DNA of 64,000 nt from Paraburkholderia diazotrophica. GTDB lineage: Bacteria; Pseudomonadota; Gammaproteobacteria; Burkholderiales; Burkholderiaceae. The stretch is from contig NZ_FNYE01000023.1 in the NCBI RefSeq assembly GCF_900108945.1, positions 1-64,000 of the forward strand. Reading direction: 5' to 3'. The notes under the pieces were generated by a model. The model had not been told where the DNA came from, searched no databases, and saw only the letters and a list, made by a program, of their open reading frames with translations. The position numbers were made by a program, and so were the translations under genes. This document shows positions 27,495 to 38,244 of this stretch, in pieces (positions within the stretch are counted from its first letter, which is position 1; every line of letters begins with the position of its first letter).

Positions 27495-28419
27495 GATCGG
27501 TGGTCTGTCGTTTTTGTGTGAGGAGCATACGCCAAATGATCGCGCGTGAAAATGAGGCTCCGTCCTTCCGCCAACATTGCAACAGTATATTTTACCGATC
27601 GATGCACAGTTGGGTCTGAGAATCTTTGTTGCTCCGTTCATCTCGCAACCAAAGCGAATGTCGAATCTAGGATTTCGACGAAATTCAATTCTGCCGGGAT
27701 AGCGCCGAACTACAGTTGCGGCCGATCGTGTCCGGGCGCTTCAGCAGCATGGCCGCGGTGACGCATTCCACGTGGGGGGAGGCATTGCATCGGAAGTGGC
27801 CGGGCAAAACGGGGCACTACGCCGCGAAACGGTGAGCATGATTGTTGGGCCCAAGCGCCGGAGGTTATCGCTCGAACCGTGATCGCAGCCGCTCACTAGG
27901 GCGCTCGCCTGCGAGAGGCCGGGCCCCCGCTCCAACTAATGCCGGTGCAGGAAGTGCTTGCTGACCTATCAGGTGCGCCGCCGGGCCTATAGAGCCATGA
28001 TGTAGTCGACTCGCCGTGGGGCACCGGTCTTCGCCAATTTGGTCGATGGGTGACCACGGCGCGCTCTCTTGCCGGCGGACCGACTGGATGGCAACCGTGC
28101 TGCGTATCGCGGCGCACTGAACGACGTTTGACTTGCGTGCCACATAGATGCTCCGGGTGCATACGCGCCTTCGCGCGAACTGCGCCGCAGTGGTGACTTT
28201 CTGTGGGAGGGGGCGGGCACTAAAGAAGTCTATTCTCTTGCCGATAATCCGAGAAAATGTCCCAAATTTATCGTCTATGTGTCATTCAACACCAAGCGAG
28301 GCCTCACCTTCCGGATAATGCGGGAGACATCAGCATCGACGCCCATGTAGCCGATCATAAGACCGTTCGGCTGGACTCAGGGCCAGCGACGACAAACAGA
28401 AGAACATCGAGGAAGAGAC
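27495..28419. other. Gene-free interval between divergent hsdR and druH
   Basis: About 925 bp with only short shadow frames; no protein family, RNA or repeat recognised. It must hold the promoters of the restriction operon (minus) and of the Druantia genes (plus). GATAAT near 28240 is a candidate -10 for the latter but has no clear -35. Confidence 0.5.
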
Positions 28420-31400
28420 ATGCCGTATGTAGCGCCCCGGAGCGCATCGCCCCGGACTGTATCGCCCCTTCGTGTTTGGTTGACGGAATTTCTTTTAATA
28501 CGACGCATTTACAGGGAGCCGGCGGGCGTTGCGCTGTACCGCTATCAGGTCACCCCAAACGAATTCCGGGAGTTGGCCGAGCTTCTTTGCGAACATCGCG
28601 CTCATGCGTTTCACCCGACTTATGGCGCGTCATGGGCTGCGGCATTCTGTCTATTTGTCGCTGAGAGCTTTCGCAGGCAGTACGACACCAGGGACGGCGG
28701 TTGGTCTTGGGCGCCCTTCGAAAAGGCGCTCGACTGCAGGTTCACCCCGCAACAGCACGGAGAGCTCGTGCGCGTGGGTCTCGCGCAATACTGGAAGCGC
28801 CCGATTCGGCAATATCAGGGTGGACGCGACAACCTGCTCGGCTCCCTGTTCACTGAAGGCGGCTTGCCGTGGCCGCTTGTGCAGAGCGATACCCATGGCT
28901 TCGGACGCGTGGTGCGCAAAGGGCTCAAGTACTTTTACCGAACAGAAGCCGGATTGCGCACCGCAGCTGATCTGCTCACCGAATTCGAACACGAACTGCC
29001 GCAGACTTTCCGGACGCTGGAGACGAGACAATTGCTCGCCGGCATCGTCGAGCAGCTCATGTCTCTCGCGACCCGTTACGAACTCCGGGGCAAGGACGAT
29101 CCCGCCCAGTATCTGGATACCGTCGAACCCAACTGGCGACACGAATTTCCGCTACCCCTCGACGAGGTGAACGCGCGCGGCCTCATCAACGACTGGCTGC
29201 GCGACGCGAGCCGTCGCCGCGAGGAGAGGGAATCGCAGCGGGCGAGCGCGGGCACGTTCGCGTGCGGGCATCGCTTGATTGAAGGACCGCATGGTTGGCG
29301 CATCCGCTCTGAGGTCACGGTTCCTCGCTTGGCGGATCTGTCGATCGACGCGAGTATCGTGAATTACGGCCGGTTCGAACTCGCGTTCTTCGAAGGCGAC
29401 CGCCTCCTCGCGCGCGCCGGTGCGGCCTACGGCCAAAAACGCGAGGACTCGACCGAAGTATCGGTGCGTTTTCTGAAGACGCAGTTTTCGCTGGACAGGG
29501 CGCAACTCAAGGACGAGCTCACGCTGCGCCTGCTCTCGAACGGCAGCGTGGCGTGCATCGTTCCATTCGATCAGGGCTCGCTCGACGCGCAGGAACTTCC
29601 GCTCGTCTTCGAAAACAAGGGCGACGAATGGTGGTTTATCGCGAGCGCGTCGTGCTCAAGCGACGCGAGTACGGTCCGTGTCCTCCTTCCGAAAGGATTG
29701 AGCTACACCTGCGACGGGCCGGTCAGCCTCAAAGAAGAAGCGGATGGCGTGCGTTGGATCGAAGCGGGCGATTCGTTGAAGCTCATCTCGGAGGAAGGCG
29801 ACCGTTACGCAGTAACGCTCAAGAGTGGCTCGCAATTGCCCTGCCGTCTCACGCTCAAGGGCGTGTTGATGCACTACGACTCCGTGCCGCAAGTCGTCTA
29901 TCAAGGTTGGCCCAGGCTCGACGTATCGGTCGAAGGAAGCGAAGCACGTGCATCCGTGCCCGCGCCCAACGAATTCGCCGATCGCCAACGTGTGACGAGG
30001 GCCAACAGCGACGAGCAGCTGGGCGCGATCCACTACTCGGCGCGCGAGGCCAGCGGCGACGTTCTGCTTCAACGGCGCTTCGGCGTAGTGCCCCCGGGCT
30101 TTGCCATCCAGGCGTTTCCGGGCTCTGGCGGCAAGCCGGCGCGACTCGTCGTGAAGCAGTCGCGCCAACTCGAACTGCAGGCTGTGGATCACACGATCAG
30201 GGGCCGCCTGGAAGCGCGAGGTCGGGACACGGTGATCTGGCTCGAATCGCTGACCGACCCGGTTCCTTCGTTCCTGACGCTGGAAGTGCGCGGCCGATCC
30301 GGCTGCGCACTTGCGCCGATCCGTTTTAGAGTCGCGTATCCGTACGAGGGCGCCCGTCTGATCGGCGTGGACGGCGCTACCTTGTCGACGCGCGACTTCA
30401 CCCTCTCGGACCTTCTCGGTCTGCGGGTCGCGTTGTCGACGTCACTGCCGGGCGGCACGAGATTCTGCCTTAGGCTGGAACTCGTCAGCGGGGAAGCACG
30501 ATGCACGCGCCACTACTATCTTGGCGTGAGCAATAACGCGGTGTTGCTGAGCCTCTTCAGCTACCAGACAGACATGATGCAGATGTTCGGCGCGGTCGAC
30601 GATCAGGACGCGTTTCTGCGCGTGAGTGTCGAGACGGACCGTCCGCTCTTGCGTTTCCAAGTTCGTCGATACAACGGAGCGGCGAAGCGTGAGGATGCCG
30701 CGACGTTCTGGATGACGAGTCCATCGGGAGGGGCACTGCAGACCGAAATCGCCGTCGAGGCGATGCTGCTGACCGATCCCAGGCAGGCGAGCGTCGACAT
30801 TCCCGAGCTGACCACGCAAGGCGTCGGCACGGGCCGCTTCAGGACGCCGTTGTCAATGCATGCCGACGGCCCATGGCTTATCTATCCCGCGTCCAGCTCT
30901 CCGACGCAGTTCCGCCCCTTCCTTCATTTAGGCGAGCGGTCCGCGTCAATCGACGCGGCGAGCGAGATCCACTCGCTGCATGCGGCAGCGCGCGCGTACC
31001 ATCCTGTCACTCAGCCCCATGTCATCGCGCAGCAGATCACCCACATGGCTTTCGATCTCGACCACAGTGGCTGGCAATATCTGGCGGACCTGAAGCAGCA
31101 CTATCACCATCTGCCGCTGTCGGTATTCGAGGCCTGGCTCGCGCTGTCGCGCAACCCTGCGGCTCTTGCCATCGCGGTGTTTCGCCTGGAGATGGACGAA
31201 TCCTTCTGCGCGCGAATCCGTGACGAACTCGCCGTGATTTGGGAATGCATCCCCTTGCCACAATGGGCGGTCACGTACGGTCAATTTGGCACATGGCTGA
31301 ATTCGCAAGGCCTGCCTCCCGCGTTGTCCGCGAGCGTGCTGCAGAACCGGCGTCTAATGCTTCCGCACGTGCTCGAAAGCTTCGACGAGGGTGAGATGGG

Positions 31401-31794
31401 TCGCTATCTGGAAACCTCGGATGCCGCGGCGCTACGCAGGTATCCCATCGAGATTATTTTGCCTTGCTGGTATCAGCAATTGCGCCGTACGCACGAGAGC
31501 AACGATCACTGGCCAACCGAGCTCGGCCATTTGCTCAGGGAGTGGCTGGCTCGGCAGAAGCTTCCGCCCCCCGTGCTTACGTTGTCCACAACGGAATTCA
31601 CCGATGCAGTTACGATACTGCCGATCTTTATGGCGTATGTGACCGCCGGGCTTGAGACGATTGATGAGCTCAAGGGCAACCGTTCCAACGTCAAGTTCGC
31701 GATCAAGATGGTGTCGGACTTCGACCGCTGCAGCTGGTACGCGCCCGCTCACGGACTGATGGTCTCATACTTACTCGCCACCGGAAAAACCTGA
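28420..31794 (+). CDS. druH: Druantia type III anti-phage protein DruH
   Basis: 1124 aa. ATG at 28420 follows GAGGAAGAGAC, a good ribosome site. No enzymatic motif, signal peptide or membrane helix is visible. The N-terminal ~290 residues are helical (LLIRRIYREPAGVALYRYQV, HPTYGASWAAAFCLFVAESF). The middle ~290-880 looks beta-rich with many short strands. The C-terminal ~240 residues are helical again. The call rests on size and position: a ~1,100-aa protein of unknown fold directly upstream (7-bp gap) of a ~2,000-aa DUF1998 helicase is the arrangement of Druantia type III (DruH-DruE). Its molecular role is unknown. A profile match would settle it. Confidence 0.8.
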   Translation: MPYVAPRSASPRTVSPLRVWLTEFLLIRRIYREPAGVALYRYQVTPNEFRELAELLCEHRAHAFHPTYGASWAAAFCLFVAESFRRQYDTRDGGWSWAPFEKALDCRFTPQQHGELVRVGLAQYWKRPIRQYQGGRDNLLGSLFTEGGLPWPLVQSDTHGFGRVVRKGLKYFYRTEAGLRTAADLLTEFEHELPQTFRTLETRQLLAGIVEQLMSLATRYELRGKDDPAQYLDTVEPNWRHEFPLPLDEVNARGLINDWLRDASRRREERESQRASAGTFACGHRLIEGPHGWRIRSEVTVPRLADLSIDASIVNYGRFELAFFEGDRLLARAGAAYGQKREDSTEVSVRFLKTQFSLDRAQLKDELTLRLLSNGSVACIVPFDQGSLDAQELPLVFENKGDEWWFIASASCSSDASTVRVLLPKGLSYTCDGPVSLKEEADGVRWIEAGDSLKLISEEGDRYAVTLKSGSQLPCRLTLKGVLMHYDSVPQVVYQGWPRLDVSVEGSEARASVPAPNEFADRQRVTRANSDEQLGAIHYSAREASGDVLLQRRFGVVPPGFAIQAFPGSGGKPARLVVKQSRQLELQAVDHTIRGRLEARGRDTVIWLESLTDPVPSFLTLEVRGRSGCALAPIRFRVAYPYEGARLIGVDGATLSTRDFTLSDLLGLRVALSTSLPGGTRFCLRLELVSGEARCTRHYYLGVSNNAVLLSLFSYQTDMMQMFGAVDDQDAFLRVSVETDRPLLRFQVRRYNGAAKREDAATFWMTSPSGGALQTEIAVEAMLLTDPRQASVDIPELTTQGVGTGRFRTPLSMHADGPWLIYPASSSPTQFRPFLHLGERSASIDAASEIHSLHAAARAYHPVTQPHVIAQQITHMAFDLDHSGWQYLADLKQHYHHLPLSVFEAWLALSRNPAALAIAVFRLEMDESFCARIRDELAVIWECIPLPQWAVTYGQFGTWLNSQGLPPALSASVLQNRRLMLPHVLESFDEGEMGRYLETSDAAALRRYPIEIILPCWYQQLRRTHESNDHWPTELGHLLREWLARQKLPPPVLTLSTTEFTDAVTILPIFMAYVTAGLETIDELKGNRSNVKFAIKMVSDFDRCSWYAPAHGLMVSYLLATGKT

Positions 31795-31801
31795 CACAGC
31801 G

Positions 31802-34800
31802 ATGCACTACTTCACGAGCCTGATCGATCAGAGTCTGAGCCGTACCCGGGAGGCCACCCTAGGTGTCCTGGGTATCAACGACGGCAATCTGCGGCGCCAT
31901 CTGAGCGAGCAGATGAACGATACTCTGGGCAGCGACGGCTGCTTCCTCGCGCCGCCGGTCTTCGAGCACACCTTTGGATGGCAGGAAGCCGAGGACGTCA
32001 CGCTGCAAGACTTGCGCGGAAAGCTGCTGTCCGGCCGCCTGCTCGATACGCTGCAGAACGCAAAGCGTCCTTATCGGTTTGCTTCAGACAGTCATCCTTA
32101 TGTACATCAGCTGAAGGCGTGGAACGCGCTGCTCGACGACACGCCCAAATCGGCGGTGATCACGAGCGGTACGGGTTCCGGCAAGACCGAATGCTTCATG
32201 CTGCCGATCCTGGAAGACCTGATCCGCGAGTATGAAACCGGCGGTGGTGCGCTCGTCGGCGTGCGCGCGCTCTTTCTCTATCCGCTCAACGCGCTGATCA
32301 ACTCGCAACGCGACCGTCTGCATGCCTGGACCATGGACTTCGGCTCGGATATCCGCTTCTGCCTTTACAACGGGAAGACCGAGGAGAGCGCAGGCGCGGT
32401 ACGCAAGGAGCAAAAAGACCGGCCCAACGAGATCCTGTCCCGTGAGGAGCTGCGCAAGCATCCCGCGCCGATGCTGATGACCAACGCCACCATGCTCGAA
32501 TACATGCTGGTCCGCCAGGTCGACGCGCCCATTCTGGAGATCTCGCGCCAGCAGCGTTCCTTGCGCTGGATCGTGCTCGACGAAGCCCACACGTACGTCG
32601 GTTCGCAGGCGGCCGAGCTTGCGCTGCTATTGCGGCGCGTGGTGCAGGCATTTGGAAAGCGCCCTGAAGAAATCCGCTTCGTCGCGACGTCCGCGACGAT
32701 CGCCGACCGCGATGCGGAGGAGCGCCTGCGGCAGTATCTTGCCTGTCTCGCGGGCGTGAGCGCTGAGCAGGTCGTGGTCATCGGCGGTATGCGCAAGGTG
32801 CCCGATCTGACACGTGGCGATGTGGTGTGGCGCAGTTTCGAAGACGTGTCATCGGTCGATGCGGGCTGCGAAGTCTCGCCCGCGCGCTTTGGCGCGCTCG
32901 CCAGTCATCCCGCGGCGGCCGCGCTTCGGCATGCGATCGTTAGCAAGGGGCGTCCGCTCGATCTGGACGAGCTGGTGGGAACGGTCGGTGACAGGCTCCA
33001 GGCGAAGCAGTTGAGCGAGCAGCAGCGGGAAGTGCTGGGATGGCTGGACCTGATGAGCGGAACACGCGAGGCCGAGGACGAACCACCCTTCGTCAAACTG
33101 CGAATCCATCTGTTCCAACGCATGCTGCACGGGCTGTGGGCCTGCGTCGACAAGCAATGCAGCGCGAAGCCGGCGACGCTGGGCGACTGGCCGTTCGGAA
33201 ATGCGTATGTCACTCAACGCCCGAAATGCGGCTGCGGCGCGCCGGTCTACGAGCTGGCATTCTGCGACGACTGCAAGACGCCGCATCTGCTCGCCGAAGA
33301 CAGCGCCGGTCAGCTTTTGCAGCGCAGCCCCTATGCGAACGACGAATTCGAACTGAGCTACGAAGGCACGGCGGAAGACGAGCCGGGCCAGGACGCGGCG
33401 GCACCGTCTTCTCGCAGGCAGCCCGCCACGAAACTTTTGATCGCGGCATCGGCTACGAGCGAGGATCCATATCTCCCGCTCGCGCTGAATGTGCGGACAT
33501 TCGAGATCGGCGGCCCCGCCTCGTCGGATATGCGGAATCTCGCCGTCGCGCAGGAGTCAGAAGCGCGCTGCTGCCGGTGCGAGGCGGATTTCACCGGCTC
33601 GCCGAGCACGCTTCGCCAAGCCTATCTGGGTGCACCGTTTTACGTGGCCAACGCGGTTCCGACGGTGCTCGAATTCTGTCCGGACCCGTCGCCCGATGAT
33701 TGCGAAGGCAAGTCGCCCGACGAGCTACCGGGGCGAGGCCGCAAGCTCATCACTTTCACCGACAGCCGACAGGGCACCGCGCGCATGGCGGTACGCATGC
33801 AGCAGGAAGCGGAGCGGTCGCGGCTACGGGGGCTCGTGTTCGAAATCCTGCGCAACGCGCAAGCGAAACTCGATGCCGCCCCGAAGGATGAACTGACGGG
33901 CGACACTGACGAAATCCTGAACCAGGCAAAGCAGCTCGAAAAGCTGGGCATGAAAGAGATGGCAGCCACGCTGCTTCTGAAACTGGAGGAGACCAGGTCA
34001 GGCGGCACCACGCGTCGCGTGAGCGAGACCGCTTGGCCCGACATGGTGTCTGAACTCGCGGCGTCCAAGGACATCGCGCAATCCATTCTCGATTACAACA
34101 AATACGCCAATCCGGAATTGTTCGGCGGCAGTGAGGCGGCAGGGCCGATGGCGCGCCTGCTCCTCGCGCGTGACTATTCGCGCAGGCCCAAGAACCAGAA
34201 CAGTACTGAAACGCTGGCGCTGGTGCGGATCGGCTACCAAGGCCTGGCGAAGATCAACAGCGCGCCCGCGATGTGGCTTCAGCGCAAGCCGGGACCGCTG
34301 GCTGGTGCGAGCCACGACGTCAATCTGACGCTTCAGGACTGGAAAGACTTTCTCAAGGTCGCGCTCGATTTCCACGTCCGCGACAACACCTTCATTCGTC
34401 TCGACCCGACCATGTTGCGATGGATGGGCAGACGATTCACCGCGAAGCAGCTGATGGGGCCGAGGTGGGAGGGTGAAGAAAGCAACACGATCAAGAAGTG
34501 GCCGCAGGCCCGCAACGCCACGTCGGGCCGGCTCGTCAAGCTGCTGGAGCTTGGCTGCAATCTGGACCGTGCCCGTGCCGACGACCGGGACATCATCAAT
34601 CATTTGCTGGAGCAGGCCTGGCATGCGCTAACCGAAGCGAAGATTCTCGAGCCGTTCGAGGGCAGGTTTGCCCTCAACCTCAACACGCTGACCTTCTCGC
34701 TTGCAGTGGAAGCGTGGGTGTGCCCGCTCACGCACCGGATGTTCGACACGACATTCGTCGGCCTGACGCCGTATCTGCCGCAGCGCTATCGCGAGGGCGA

Positions 34801-37800
34801 CTTCCGCTGCCGCAAGGTGCAACTTCCCGTCTTCTCGGAGCTGTCACCGGGCGGCGGCTCTGAAGCGGCGCTGACGCAGGTCCGCAAGCGCATCGCAAAA
34901 AACGCGTCCATCCAGGCGCTGCGCTCGGAGAATCTCTGGAACAACATCAGCGACCGGACCGCCGAAGGCGGCTTCTACTACCGCACGGCGGAGCACTCGG
35001 CACAGCAGTCGTCGAAGAAGCTGGAAGACTACGAAGACATGTTCAAGCGCGGCAAGATCAATGTGCTGAACTGTTCGACGACGATGGAAATGGGCGTGGA
35101 CATCGGCGGTATCTCTGCGGTCGTCATGAACAACGTGCCGCCGCATCCTGCCAACTATCTGCAGCGTGCAGGTCGGGCGGGGCGCCGAAGCGAGGCCCGC
35201 TCGATCGCGTACACGCTGTGCAAGGCGGATCCGCATAACCAGCGTGCCTTCAGGAACCCGAAGTGGCCGTTCGTCACGGCCATTCCGGCGCCCGGCATCA
35301 CGCTCAGCTCCGAGCGCATCGTGCAGCGGCATGTCAATTCGATGCTGCTCGGCACATTCCTTCGTTCGCTCGGCGACACGGGCACGGACCGCACCAAGCT
35401 GACGGTAAAATGGTTCTTCGCCGGCGAAGACGAATCGTTTTGCACGCGCTTCATCAACTGGCTGCAAAGCAGGCCCGAAGGACTCGAAGTCAGTGTCGCG
35501 GAGCTGACTCGCGGGACGAGTCTCGACACGCGCTCGCTGCAATCGATCGCGGACAGCGCCGTCGACGCGGTCCAGCCCTTGCAGGCCCGTTGGCGGGGCG
35601 AGCACGACAAGCTGACCCAGCTCATCAAAAGCGCCACGGACGAACCGTACAAGAAGGCGCTTGGCTTCGAGCTCAAACGTCATGAAGACGAGTACCTGTT
35701 GCGCGATCTCGCCGTTCGCGCGTTTCTGCCGGGCTACGGCTTCCCCACGGACGTGGTGAGCCTGAACACGTATAACGTGGAAGACTTCGTTGAGCGGGCG
35801 CGCCAGAGGGAAGACAAGAGCCGAGAGGACAACATTTTCTCATCAAAGGAGCAGCCGACGCGCGGCCTGAACATCGCCATCCGGGAATATGCGCCGGGTT
35901 CGCAGATCGTCATCGACGGCCGCGTTTTCCGTTCGGCGGGCGTCGCGCTGCATTGGCACTCGGGTGGCGCGATCAACGAGGCGCAGAAGTTCGACATTGC
36001 GTGGCGCTGCGAATGCGGCAGCACGGGCGTTACAGAAAACGCCTATGCAAACGGCGACGTGCACTGCACTCGCTGCGGCAGTGCAATCGCGGCGGCCGCA
36101 CGCAAGCTTGTGCTTCGTCCTTCGGGTTTCATCACGGATTTCTATGAGCCGACGACAAATGACATCAGCTCGCAGAAGTTTATCCGTGTCGCGCCGCCGC
36201 GCATCCAGCTCGACGGCGAAACGCTTGCGCTGCCCGACAGCCGTTGCGGTTACTTCCACTTTGGACACCACGGCAGCGTGTTCTACCATTCGTCCGGGGA
36301 GCATGAGCACGGCTATGCCATCTGCCTGACGTGCGGCCGCGCGGAATCTATGACTCAGGATGGGCAGGTCCCCAAGGCGCTTCAGCCGTCGAAGATGCAT
36401 CGCCCGATCGGCGGCCCGAAAGGGAGCAAGAACGAGAAAAACTGCTCGGGCGAGTCAGTGAAGCCGTTCGTTCACCTTGGACATCACAGTTCGACAGACG
36501 TGCTCGAACTCGTCCTCCGCAGCCCACGAACGGGCGAATGGCTGGGCAATTCGAACGATGAGCGGATCATCGCAGCGACGCTCGCAGTCGCCTTGCGCGA
36601 CGCGATCTCCAGCGAGATTGGCGTGGCGAGCACCGAAATGGGCTTCGGCACGCGTCAGGACAGGGATACCGCAACCGGCAAAATCCGAACGGTGATCCAG
36701 CTGTTCGATCAAGTCAGCGGCGGCGCTGGATTCGTGCTGAGCGCACTTCCGCAGATGGTGAAGATGCTGACCGAAGCCGCGAACCGACTGAACTGTCCGG
36801 TCGATTGCGACAACGTCTGCTCGGCGTGCCTTGCGAGCAAGGACAGCCAGGTCGAACAGGAGGAGCTCGACCGGCGCAAGGCAAAACGATGGCTGGAGGA
36901 ACATGCATTCCTCGCGCATCTCGAACCGCCTGGCGAATTTAGCGCCATTCCGGGCGCGACCTACTGCTCGTTCGGACCGGAACGATTCATTCGCGAACGC
37001 ATCAACCAGGGCGCAGACCGGCTCGGTATCGTCTTGAACGGCGACTCGCGATTGTGGGATCTCGACAATCCCGCGTTCAGGGATCGCGTGCTAACCTGGA
37101 AGATTCAGGATCGACTCGACGTGCAGGTTCTCGTTCCATCGTCCGCTTTGCTGTCGGCGGCAAACAAGCAGAGCTTGGGCTTCCTCGCGAAGGCCGGAGT
37201 CCGCATCGGCCAGCATGAAGGGTCCGGTATGCTGTCCGGCGTGCCCGCTGTCGTGCAGCTTCGCCGTGGCGAGACCGACGAGACGCTATTTACGCTCGAA
37301 CGAGAATCGGCGGTGCCCGGCGGGTGCTGGCTGCACACGAATGACACAAGCATATGGGTGTCATCACAGGCAGTGAGCGCGTTTGACGCAGAGCCACTCG
37401 ATACCACCGGCTGGGATCTTCGCGATTCGGGCGCCACGGTTGTTGAAGTGTCGAGGGAACTCAATGGCCCAGTGTCGTCGCTGAAGGCACGTTTGCGTGA
37501 TCTCTTCAGGGAGAAGGCACCTGCCCTCGCCGAATTGCTGGAGAAAGATCACGCCATCGAAGTGGAATACAGCGACCGTTACCTCAAGTCGCCGTGGTCG
37601 GTCTTGGTGATGAGCGGATTCCTGTCGTTGTTTAGTAATGACCGGCTCCGCAGCCTTCAGATCACCACGCTGGAGCCGCAGGTCACCAGCCAGCCCAGCA
37701 ACGCCGTGAAGCACGACTGGCCACGTCCGCAGGACATGGAGGAATTGATCGAGGGATGGCTTGAGGCGACCGTATCCATCAAGCCGCGAGTCACGATGTG

Positions 37801-38050
37801 CGAGAAGACGCAGGATATTCAGCACAGCCGCATGCTGTCCGTGTCCTGGGCATCGGGCAAGAAGACGAAGCTCATTCTGGATCAGGGCGCGGGCTACTGG
37901 CAGCCGAGGACGCCTTATCGAGATCAGGTCTACTTCAATTTCAACGAGCGCGTTGAAGCACAGGCCGCGCGCATGTTCGAGCAGTACGGGGTCACGAACA
38001 TGGTCAATGGTGGCGTCTGGAAAACCCTGTTTTACATCGTTTCCGAATAA
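31802..38050 (+). CDS. druE: Druantia helicase DruE (DEAD/DEAH box, DUF1998)
   Basis: 2082 aa. Superfamily 2 helicase motifs: Walker A TSGTGSGKTE (~120-129), LFLYPLNALINSQRDRL (Ia), DEAHTYVG (~260), ATSATIADRD (III) and QRAGRAGRRSE (VI, ~1117). Several zinc-binding clusters occur: CGCGAPVYELAFCDDC (~475), CCRCEADF, CECGSTG...CTRCG (~1400), and the DUF1998 cluster CPVDCDNVCSACLASKDSQ (~1664). The part after ~1700 includes a PLD-like looking region of uncertain nature. DruE is the hallmark helicase of Druantia systems, which block diverse phages by an unsettled mechanism. The long two-helicase-lobe architecture with C-terminal DUF1998 in one chain argues against DISARM, where DUF1998 is a separate protein. 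Intact. Confidence 0.88.
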   Translation: MHYFTSLIDQSLSRTREATLGVLGINDGNLRRHLSEQMNDTLGSDGCFLAPPVFEHTFGWQEAEDVTLQDLRGKLLSGRLLDTLQNAKRPYRFASDSHPYVHQLKAWNALLDDTPKSAVITSGTGSGKTECFMLPILEDLIREYETGGGALVGVRALFLYPLNALINSQRDRLHAWTMDFGSDIRFCLYNGKTEESAGAVRKEQKDRPNEILSREELRKHPAPMLMTNATMLEYMLVRQVDAPILEISRQQRSLRWIVLDEAHTYVGSQAAELALLLRRVVQAFGKRPEEIRFVATSATIADRDAEERLRQYLACLAGVSAEQVVVIGGMRKVPDLTRGDVVWRSFEDVSSVDAGCEVSPARFGALASHPAAAALRHAIVSKGRPLDLDELVGTVGDRLQAKQLSEQQREVLGWLDLMSGTREAEDEPPFVKLRIHLFQRMLHGLWACVDKQCSAKPATLGDWPFGNAYVTQRPKCGCGAPVYELAFCDDCKTPHLLAEDSAGQLLQRSPYANDEFELSYEGTAEDEPGQDAAAPSSRRQPATKLLIAASATSEDPYLPLALNVRTFEIGGPASSDMRNLAVAQESEARCCRCEADFTGSPSTLRQAYLGAPFYVANAVPTVLEFCPDPSPDDCEGKSPDELPGRGRKLITFTDSRQGTARMAVRMQQEAERSRLRGLVFEILRNAQAKLDAAPKDELTGDTDEILNQAKQLEKLGMKEMAATLLLKLEETRSGGTTRRVSETAWPDMVSELAASKDIAQSILDYNKYANPELFGGSEAAGPMARLLLARDYSRRPKNQNSTETLALVRIGYQGLAKINSAPAMWLQRKPGPLAGASHDVNLTLQDWKDFLKVALDFHVRDNTFIRLDPTMLRWMGRRFTAKQLMGPRWEGEESNTIKKWPQARNATSGRLVKLLELGCNLDRARADDRDIINHLLEQAWHALTEAKILEPFEGRFALNLNTLTFSLAVEAWVCPLTHRMFDTTFVGLTPYLPQRYREGDFRCRKVQLPVFSELSPGGGSEAALTQVRKRIAKNASIQALRSENLWNNISDRTAEGGFYYRTAEHSAQQSSKKLEDYEDMFKRGKINVLNCSTTMEMGVDIGGISAVVMNNVPPHPANYLQRAGRAGRRSEARSIAYTLCKADPHNQRAFRNPKWPFVTAIPAPGITLSSERIVQRHVNSMLLGTFLRSLGDTGTDRTKLTVKWFFAGEDESFCTRFINWLQSRPEGLEVSVAELTRGTSLDTRSLQSIADSAVDAVQPLQARWRGEHDKLTQLIKSATDEPYKKALGFELKRHEDEYLLRDLAVRAFLPGYGFPTDVVSLNTYNVEDFVERARQREDKSREDNIFSSKEQPTRGLNIAIREYAPGSQIVIDGRVFRSAGVALHWHSGGAINEAQKFDIAWRCECGSTGVTENAYANGDVHCTRCGSAIAAAARKLVLRPSGFITDFYEPTTNDISSQKFIRVAPPRIQLDGETLALPDSRCGYFHFGHHGSVFYHSSGEHEHGYAICLTCGRAESMTQDGQVPKALQPSKMHRPIGGPKGSKNEKNCSGESVKPFVHLGHHSSTDVLELVLRSPRTGEWLGNSNDERIIAATLAVALRDAISSEIGVASTEMGFGTRQDRDTATGKIRTVIQLFDQVSGGAGFVLSALPQMVKMLTEAANRLNCPVDCDNVCSACLASKDSQVEQEELDRRKAKRWLEEHAFLAHLEPPGEFSAIPGATYCSFGPERFIRERINQGADRLGIVLNGDSRLWDLDNPAFRDRVLTWKIQDRLDVQVLVPSSALLSAANKQSLGFLAKAGVRIGQHEGSGMLSGVPAVVQLRRGETDETLFTLERESAVPGGCWLHTNDTSIWVSSQAVSAFDAEPLDTTGWDLRDSGATVVEVSRELNGPVSSLKARLRDLFREKAPALAELLEKDHAIEVEYSDRYLKSPWSVLVMSGFLSLFSNDRLRSLQITTLEPQVTSQPSNAVKHDWPRPQDMEELIEGWLEATVSIKPRVTMCEKTQDIQHSRMLSVSWASGKKTKLILDQGAGYWQPRTPYRDQVYFNFNERVEAQAARMFEQYGVTNMVNGGVWKTLFYIVSE

Positions 38051-38244
38051 GGGGGTGCGATTTCCGTTTGGACCTCGCGCCGTATGACCACCTAAACGAT
38101 CCGGGAGTTCCATGATGCGTGTTTCCTGGGACCTATGATAGGTCCGTCGAGACTCTTCAATTTCGTCGCGCCGAACCGGTACGTCATGCGGACTCAAAAA
38201 TGTTCGAATTTCGTTTCAACACAATTCGCTAATCCAAGGTTCTG

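Noticed and set aside
31802..38050. DISARM as an alternative for the DUF1998 helicase
   Set aside because: DISARM uses separate DrmA helicase and DrmB DUF1998 proteins plus DrmC and a methylase; here helicase and DUF1998 are in one 2,082-aa chain with a DruH-like neighbour.
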